This document shows, in pieces, positions 57,557 through 64,000 of a stretch of 64,000 nt of DNA (position 1 is its first letter; each line of letters starts with the position of its first letter). The notes under the pieces were generated by a model. That model ran no database searches. It was given only the letters and a program-made list of their open reading frames with translations, and was not told where the DNA came from. Source of the stretch: Sacculina carcini (taxonomy: Eukaryota > Arthropoda > Thecostraca > Sacculinidae); assembly GCA_916048095.2 (NCBI GenBank), contig OU696572.1, positions 12,189,664-12,253,663 of the forward strand. The letters run 5' to 3'. A program made the position numbers and the translations under genes.

Positions 57557-60500
57557 ATGGCTAGGTTAGCTTTTTTACATATGACCGTATGTTTGCTTGC
57601 TTTCAACGTTGATATTGCGATTCCTAATCAAGAGAACTTGAACCAACATCAACAACAACATCAACAGCTAAACCAAGTACCACCATCTCCCCAAAAAGAA
57701 TTTAATAATCAACAGCAGCAGCAATTCCAGTCTCCACCGCCATCTGCTCAACAACAAGCTCAACCGTCTTCCCAGCAACAATTTCAGCCTCCGCCTCAAC
57801 AACAACAACAATTCCAACCTCCACCTCAACAACAACAACAATTCCAACCTCCACCACCTCAACAACAACACCAACAATTTCAACCTCCACCTCCTCAACA
57901 ACAACAATTCCAACCTCCACCTCAACAACAACAACAACAATTTCAACCTCCACCTCAACAACAACAATTTCAACCTCCACCTCAACAACAACAACAATTT
58001 CAGCCTCCTCCACCTCAGCAACAACAATTTCAACCTCCACCTCAACAACAACAACAATTCCAACCTCCACCTCCTCCACCTCAACAACAACAACAACAGC
58101 AGCAACAATTTCAACCTCCTCAACAACAGCAACATGGTCAGCAGTTAAACCAGCTGCCAGCGTCGCCGCAGAAGCAGCAGCAGCCGCCGCTGTCCGACCA
58201 ACACACGCAGTTTCAACAGCGCCAGATTGACGAGCAGATGCAAGCTGAAATGCGGCGCAGACACGCCCAACTGCAGGCACAACATGCTCGCGAGCGCCAG
58301 CAGCTGGTGGATATGCCAGCCGGCGGCTACCACGGTGCACCGCCGCCCCATCACGAGGCAGGGGGATCTCCTCCTGGCGTTCCTCCCCCGCCCGGACCAG
58401 GGGGCGCCCCCATCAAACTCAAGATCCCGCCTGTACAACATCAACCGATAGGTCAGTACAATTCAGTGTGATCTAGTATTTGCTGTCATTGTGACACAAT
58501 AACTAGGTATGATTTGATACGATATGTGTCATTGTGACACAATAACTAGGTATGATTTGATACGATATGTGTCATTGTGACACAATAACTAGGCATGATT
58601 TGATACGATATGTGTCATTGTGACACAATATCCAGGCATGATTTGATACGATATGTGTCATTGTGACACAATAACTAGGCATGATTTGATACGATATGTG
58701 TCATTGTGACACAATATCCAGGCATGATTTGATACGATATTTGTGATTTGATACGATATGTGTCATTGTGACACAATAACTAGGCATGATTTGATACGAT
58801 ATTTGTCATTGTGACACAATAACTAGGCATGATTTGATACGATATGTGTCATTGTAACACAATAACTAGGCATGATTTGATACGATATGTGTCATTGTGA
58901 CACAATAACTAGGCATGATTTGATACGATATGTGTCATTGTGACACAATAACTAGGCATGATTTGATACGATATGTGTCATTGTGACACAATAACCAGGC
59001 ATGATTTGATACGATATGTGTCATTGTGACACAATAACTAGGCATGATTTGATACGATATGTGTGATTGTGACACAATAACTAGTCATGATTTGATACGA
59101 TATGTGTCATTGTGACACAATAACTAGTCATGATTTGATACGATATGTGTCATTGTGACACAATAACTAGTCATGATTTGATACGATATGTGTCATTGTG
59201 ACACAATAACTAGGTATGATTTGATACGATATGTGTCATTGTGACACAATAACTAGGTATGATTTGATACGATATGTGTCATTGTGACACAATAACTAGG
59301 CATGATTTGATACGATATGTGTCATTGTGACACAATAACTAGGCATGATTTGATACGATATGTGTCATTGTGACACAATAACTAGGCATGATTTGATACG
59401 ATATGTGTCATTGTGACACAATAACTAGGTATGATTTGATACGATATGTGTCATTGTGACACAATAACTAGGTATGATTTGATACGATATGTGTCATTGT
59501 GACACAATAACTAGGCATGATTTGATACGATATGTGTGATTGTGACACAATAACTAGGCATGATTTGATACGATATGTGTGATTTGATACGATATGTGTC
59601 ATTGTGACACAATAACTAGGCATGATTTGATACGATGTGTGTCATTGTGACACAATAACTAGGCATGATTTGATACGATATGTGTCATTGTGACACAATA
59701 ACTAGGCATGATTTGATACGATGTGTGTCATTGTGACACAATAACTAGGCATGATTTGATACGATATGTGTGATTTGATACGATATGTGTCATTGTGACA
59801 CAATAACTAGGCATGATTTGATACGATATGTGTCATTGTGACACAATAACTAGGCATGATTTGATACGATATGTGTCATTGTGACACAATAACTAGGCAT
59901 GATTTGATACGATATGTGTCATTGTGACACAATAACTAGGCATGATTTGATACGATATGTGTGATTGTGACACAATAACTAGGCATGATTTGATACGATA
60001 TGTGTCATTGTGACACAATAACTAGGCATGATTTGATACGATATGTGTGATTGTGACACAATAACTAGGCATGATTTGATACGATATGTGTCATTGTGAC
60101 ACAATAACTAGGCATGATTTGATACGATGTGTGTCACTGTGACACAATAACTAGGCATGATTTGATACGATATGTGTGATTTGATACGATATGTGTCATT
60201 GTGACACAATAACTAGGCATGATTTGATACGATATGTGTCATTGTAACACAATAACTAGGCATGATTTGATACGATATGTGTCATTGTGACACAATAACT
60301 AGGCATGATTTGATACGATATGTGTCATTGTGACACAATAACTAGGCATGATTTGATACGATATGTGTCATTGTGACACAATAACCAGGCATGATTTGAT
60401 ACGATATGTGTCATTGTGACACAATAACTAGGCATGATTTGATACGATATGTGTCATTGTGACACAATAACCAGGCATGATTTGATACGATATGTGTCAT

Positions 60501-63500
60501 TGTGACACAATAACTAGGCATGATTTGATACGATATGTGTCATTGTGACACAATATCCAGGCATGATTTGATACGATATGTGTCATTGTGACACAATAAC
60601 TAGGTATGATTTGATACGATATGTGTGATTTGATACGATATGTGTCATTGTGACACAATAACTAGGCATGATTTGATACGATATGTGTGATTGTGACACA
60701 ATAACTAGTCATGATTTGATACGATATGTGTCATTGTGACACAATAACCAGGCATGATTTGATACGATATGTGTCATTGTGACACAATAACTAGGCATGA
60801 TTTGATACGATATGTGTCATTGTGACACAATAACTAGGCATGATTTGATACGATATGTGTCATTGTGACACAATAACTAGGCATGATTTGATACGATATG
60901 TGTCATTGTGACACAATATCCAGGCATGATTTGATACGATATGTGTCATTGTGACACAATAACCAAGCATGATTTGATACGATATGTGTCATTGTGACAC
61001 AATATCCAGGCATGATTTGATACGATATTTGTGATTTGATACGATATGTGTCATTGTGACACAATAACTAGGCATGATTTGATACGATATGTGTCATTGT
61101 GACACAATAACTAGGCATGATTTGATAAGATATGTGTCATTGTGACACAATAACTAGGCATGATTTGATACGATATGTGTCATTGTGACACAATAACTAG
61201 TCATGATTTGATACGATATGTGTCATTGTGACACAATAACCAGGCATGATTTGATACGATATGTGTCATTGTGACACAATAACTAGGCATGATTTGATAC
61301 GATATGTGTCATTGTGACACAATAACTAGGCATGATTTGATACGATATGTGTCATTGTGACACAATAACTAGGCATGATTTGATACGATATGTGTCATTG
61401 TGACACAATAACTAGTCATGATTTGATACGATATGTGTCATTGTGACACAATAACTAGGTATGATTTGATACGATATGTGTCATTGTGACACAATAACTA
61501 GGTATGATTTGATACGATATGTGTCATTGTGACACAATAACTAGGCATGATTTGATACGATATGTGTCATTGTGACACAATAACTAGGCATGATTTGATA
61601 CGATATGTGTCATTGTGACACAATAACTAGTCATGATTTGATACGATATGTGTCATTGTGACACAATAACTAGGCATGATTTGATACGATATGTGTCATT
61701 GTGACACAATAACTAGGCATGATTTGATACGATATGTGTCATTGTGACACAATAACTAGTCATGATTTGATACGATATGTGTCATTGTGACACAATAACT
61801 AGGTATGATTTGATACGATATGTGTCATTGTGACACAATAACTAGGTATGATTTGATACGATATGTGTCATTGTGACACAATAACTAGGCATGATTTGAT
61901 ACGATATGTGTCATTGTGACACAATAACTAGGCATGATTTGATACGATATGTGTCATTGTGACACAATAACTAGGCATGATTTGATACGATATGTGTCAT
62001 TGTGACACAATAACTAGGCATGATTTGATACGATATGTGTCATTGTGACACAATAACTAGGCATGATTTGATACGATATGTGTCATTGTGACACAATAAC
62101 TAGGCATGATTTGATACGATATGTGTCATTGTGACACAATAACTAGGCATGATTTGATACGATATGTGTCATTGTGACACAATAACTAGGCATGATTTGA
62201 TACGATATGTGTCATTGTGACACAATAACTAGGCATGATTTGATACGATATGTGTCATTGTGACACAATAACTAGGCATGATTTGATACGATATGTGTCA
62301 TTGTGACACAATAACTAGGCATGATTTGATACGATATGTGTCATTGTGACACAATAACTAGGCATGATTTGATACGATATGTGTCATTGTGACACAATAA
62401 CTAGGCATGATTTGATACGATATGTGTCATTGTGACACAATAACTAGGCATGATTTGATACGATATTTGTGCGTGTTGTGACAGGCGAGACACCGCTCGA
62501 GCCCAAGTTTGATATTCTGCCGCTGGGCATGGCGATGGACTACCGCGTGTGGGTGGAGCCTGGTCGCGAGGACTGCTACTACCAGTTCGTGCAGGCGGGC
62601 GCACAGTTTTACGTCAGCTTCCACGTCAGTCTTTCCTCGTGTGTGTCTGTGTGCCACGTGCTCAAGTTCAAGTTTATATTTTTTACACCAGCAAACCATA
62701 AATAGCATAACAACAATAAATAAAGAAAGTCTGCTGAGACATTGCCTCTTTTGCAGACTTGTGTAATAATGATAATTTTGTTCCAACATGAAATATTGAC
62801 AAGCGATTAAAAATTATTATATATATGTATATATAATAATTATGTATTATATAACATGCTATAATATATGTAGATACAACGACAAAACAATATATCCAAA
62901 TACACAATTCATAATATCTCACACAGACATTGAATGCATTTCTGGCGATGATGTGTGTGTGTGTGTGTTGGAGCGCTGTTTAGACTCCCACATGAGAAGC
63001 GCCATACAGTTATCTTACTGTCTGTCTGTGTGTGTGTGTATGTGTGTGTGTCAGACGTTGCGTGGAGGCGATGGTATGGCCGGATATGCAGTACGTGACC
63101 CCAACGGACATCTGGTGCATCCTTACCAGTTGAAGAAGGAGTCCGAGTACGAGACAACGCAGGAGCGCGCCGGTTATTTCAGTATCTGCATTGATAACCA
63201 TTACTCAAAGATGGCTGGCAAACTGGTCAACATTTACATCACGGCGTTCAAGTGAGATCTCGATCTCGATCTTGATCTCATCGCTCACTTGTTCACCGCC
63301 ACTTCAGTCTTATTCATGTGTTCGCTTTTCTCTGCCTCATATTGTTCGTGTGTGTTGTGTACACATGTGTCCCCAGCAGACAAATGCATCGCCGAATTGC
63401 AATTATAATGCAAGCACTATCGTTTGCTGTTGGCTCACAGCGGATTTACATCTCAAAATTTCACTCATTTCATCCCAATCAGCTGTTTTTGTGCCATAAA

Positions 63501-63756
63501 ACTGTATTAATTATGACTAAATGTGTCAATGTGTGTGTGTGTGTCAGGTACGATGAATGGGACAAACACACGGATGAACTGGCCGAGTATGACGTGGTGG
63601 CAGCCAATTTCACTGTAAGTCCGTGTGACAATGTGTCACGTGTATTGTTTTATTTTTCCTATTTCTTACTGTTTGTATTCTCTCTCAAGATCGGCTTCAC
63701 AGATTCTCCTCGTTTTTCTCGCCGTCTGTCAGCCAGACTTGGTCTCACATCAGCGC

Positions 63757-63825
<69 letters not shown>

Positions 63826-64000
63826 GTGTGTGTGTGTGACAGGAGGGCCTGGGCATGGTGGATCACAAGATCCAGATAGCACGCCAGTATTTGAGTCACT
63901 CGCGATCTCAGGCGGCCGCCGACTGGGCGCTCTTATCGTCCAACAACTGGTACGTGTTGATGTGGTCTGTGATGCAGTGTGTGGTGGTCGCTATCACCGG
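57557..64000 (+). CDS. p24/TMED family cargo receptor with Gln/Pro-rich luminal extension, partial at 3' end
   Basis: Exons 57557-58451, 62485-62624, 63055-63251, 63548-63614 and 63843 to beyond the edge, phases consistent. Exon 1 has a signal peptide (MARLAFLHMTVCLLAF), then about 230 residues of repeated QQQQFQPPP blocks and a Gly/Pro segment. Exons 2-4 encode a GOLD domain: FDILPLGMAMDYRVWVEPG, REDCYYQF, VSFHTLRGGDGMAGYAVRDP, HPYQ and GYFSICIDNHYSKMAGKLVNIYI. The paired cysteines (EDCYYQ, SICID) are present. Exon 5 gives the coiled coil and the start of the membrane span (WSVMQCVVVAI); the cytosolic COPI/COPII-binding tail is off the window. p24 proteins cycle between ER and Golgi in COPII/COPI vesicles. 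The long Q/P extension is not usual for the family. An in-frame upstream ATG exists at 57506; I prefer 57557 because a hydrophobic core follows it. Confidence 0.92.
57640..58135 (+). repeat. Coding CAA/CCT-rich repeat (QQQQFQPPP)
   Basis: Degenerate tandem units of roughly 27-36 bp inside TMED exon 1 encode Q(3-9)FQPP(P). Unit length varies in whole codons, so the frame is preserved. Confidence 0.9.
58488..62470 (+). repeat. 43-bp minisatellite, about 93 units, filling TMED intron 1
   Basis: Units of the type ATAACTAGGCATGATTTGAT plus ACGATATGTGTCATTGTGACACA. Each contains the inverted repeat TGTGTCA-TTG-TGACACA. Variants include AGGTATG for AGGCATG, ATATCCAGG for ATAACTAGG and occasional shortened units ending GTGTGATTTGATACG. 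The array starts about 40 nt after the donor at 58451 and ends about 15 nt before the acceptor TTGTGACAG at 62484. Confidence 0.97.
63760..63838 (+). repeat. (GT)n before TMED exon 5
   Basis: A GT run with one TT interruption, ending at the acceptor GACAG (63842). Confidence 0.95.

Overview
The window is nuclear DNA from an animal, most likely an invertebrate. Its genes have many introns with consensus GT-AG (occasionally GC-AG) junctions, it encodes metazoan-specific proteins, and it carries remnants of several non-LTR retrotransposon lineages, tRNA-headed SINEs and hAT-like MITEs. The twin AG-GTGAG tail of one retroelement resembles repeats I remember from crustacean genomes, so I lean weakly to an ecdysozoan or crustacean-like animal; the phylum is not established. 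Nothing looks bacterial or viral, and there is no CRISPR array.

Layout. 1-810: 3' end of a non-LTR retrotransposon. 1106-2502 (-): part of a WRN-type RecQ helicase whose C-terminal exons lie beyond the left edge. 4624-7517 (-): a polyglutamine, triple CCCH zinc-finger gene apparently ending in a RING finger. 7587-10085: retroelement 3' end, a 20-bp minisatellite and other repeats. 10943-13179 (+): a complete small secreted single-Ig-domain protein (OIG-4-like). 13742-14815: transposon remnant and SINE. 15842-18398 (+): a complete seven-exon succinate dehydrogenase iron-sulfur subunit gene. 19511-24053 (-): an LRRFIP (Flightless-interacting) coiled-coil gene. 26076-27818 (-): a 580-codon orphan ORF. 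28.0-35.0 kb: gene-poor, microsatellite-rich, with retroelement ends. 35047-57042 (+): a complete PHF20/MBD-R2-like chromatin reader of 17 exons whose splice phases all agree. 57557-64000 (+): a p24/TMED cargo-receptor gene with an unusual Gln/Pro-rich luminal extension, cut by the right edge. The genes are unrelated housekeeping and regulatory loci on both strands; I see no operon-like logic.

The most striking property is the relation between tandem repeats and splice sites. Several minisatellites begin exactly at an authentic 5' splice site and every unit repeats the exon-end/donor junction, so the intron becomes a ladder of back-to-back 3' and 5' splice signals: PHF20-like intron 4 (about 79 units), the LRRFIP intron (about 1.57 kb) and an incipient 84-bp duplication in the helicase gene. 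In addition, most 3' splice sites are preceded by TG-rich tracts instead of ordinary pyrimidine tracts, with the extreme of about 335 perfect GT dinucleotides ending at a PHF20-like acceptor. Tandem arrays occupy roughly half of the 22-kb PHF20-like gene.

Exon models were made by hand from reading frames, splice consensus, phase and remembered family sequences. Copy numbers are estimates from unit length and array length. No database search was run.
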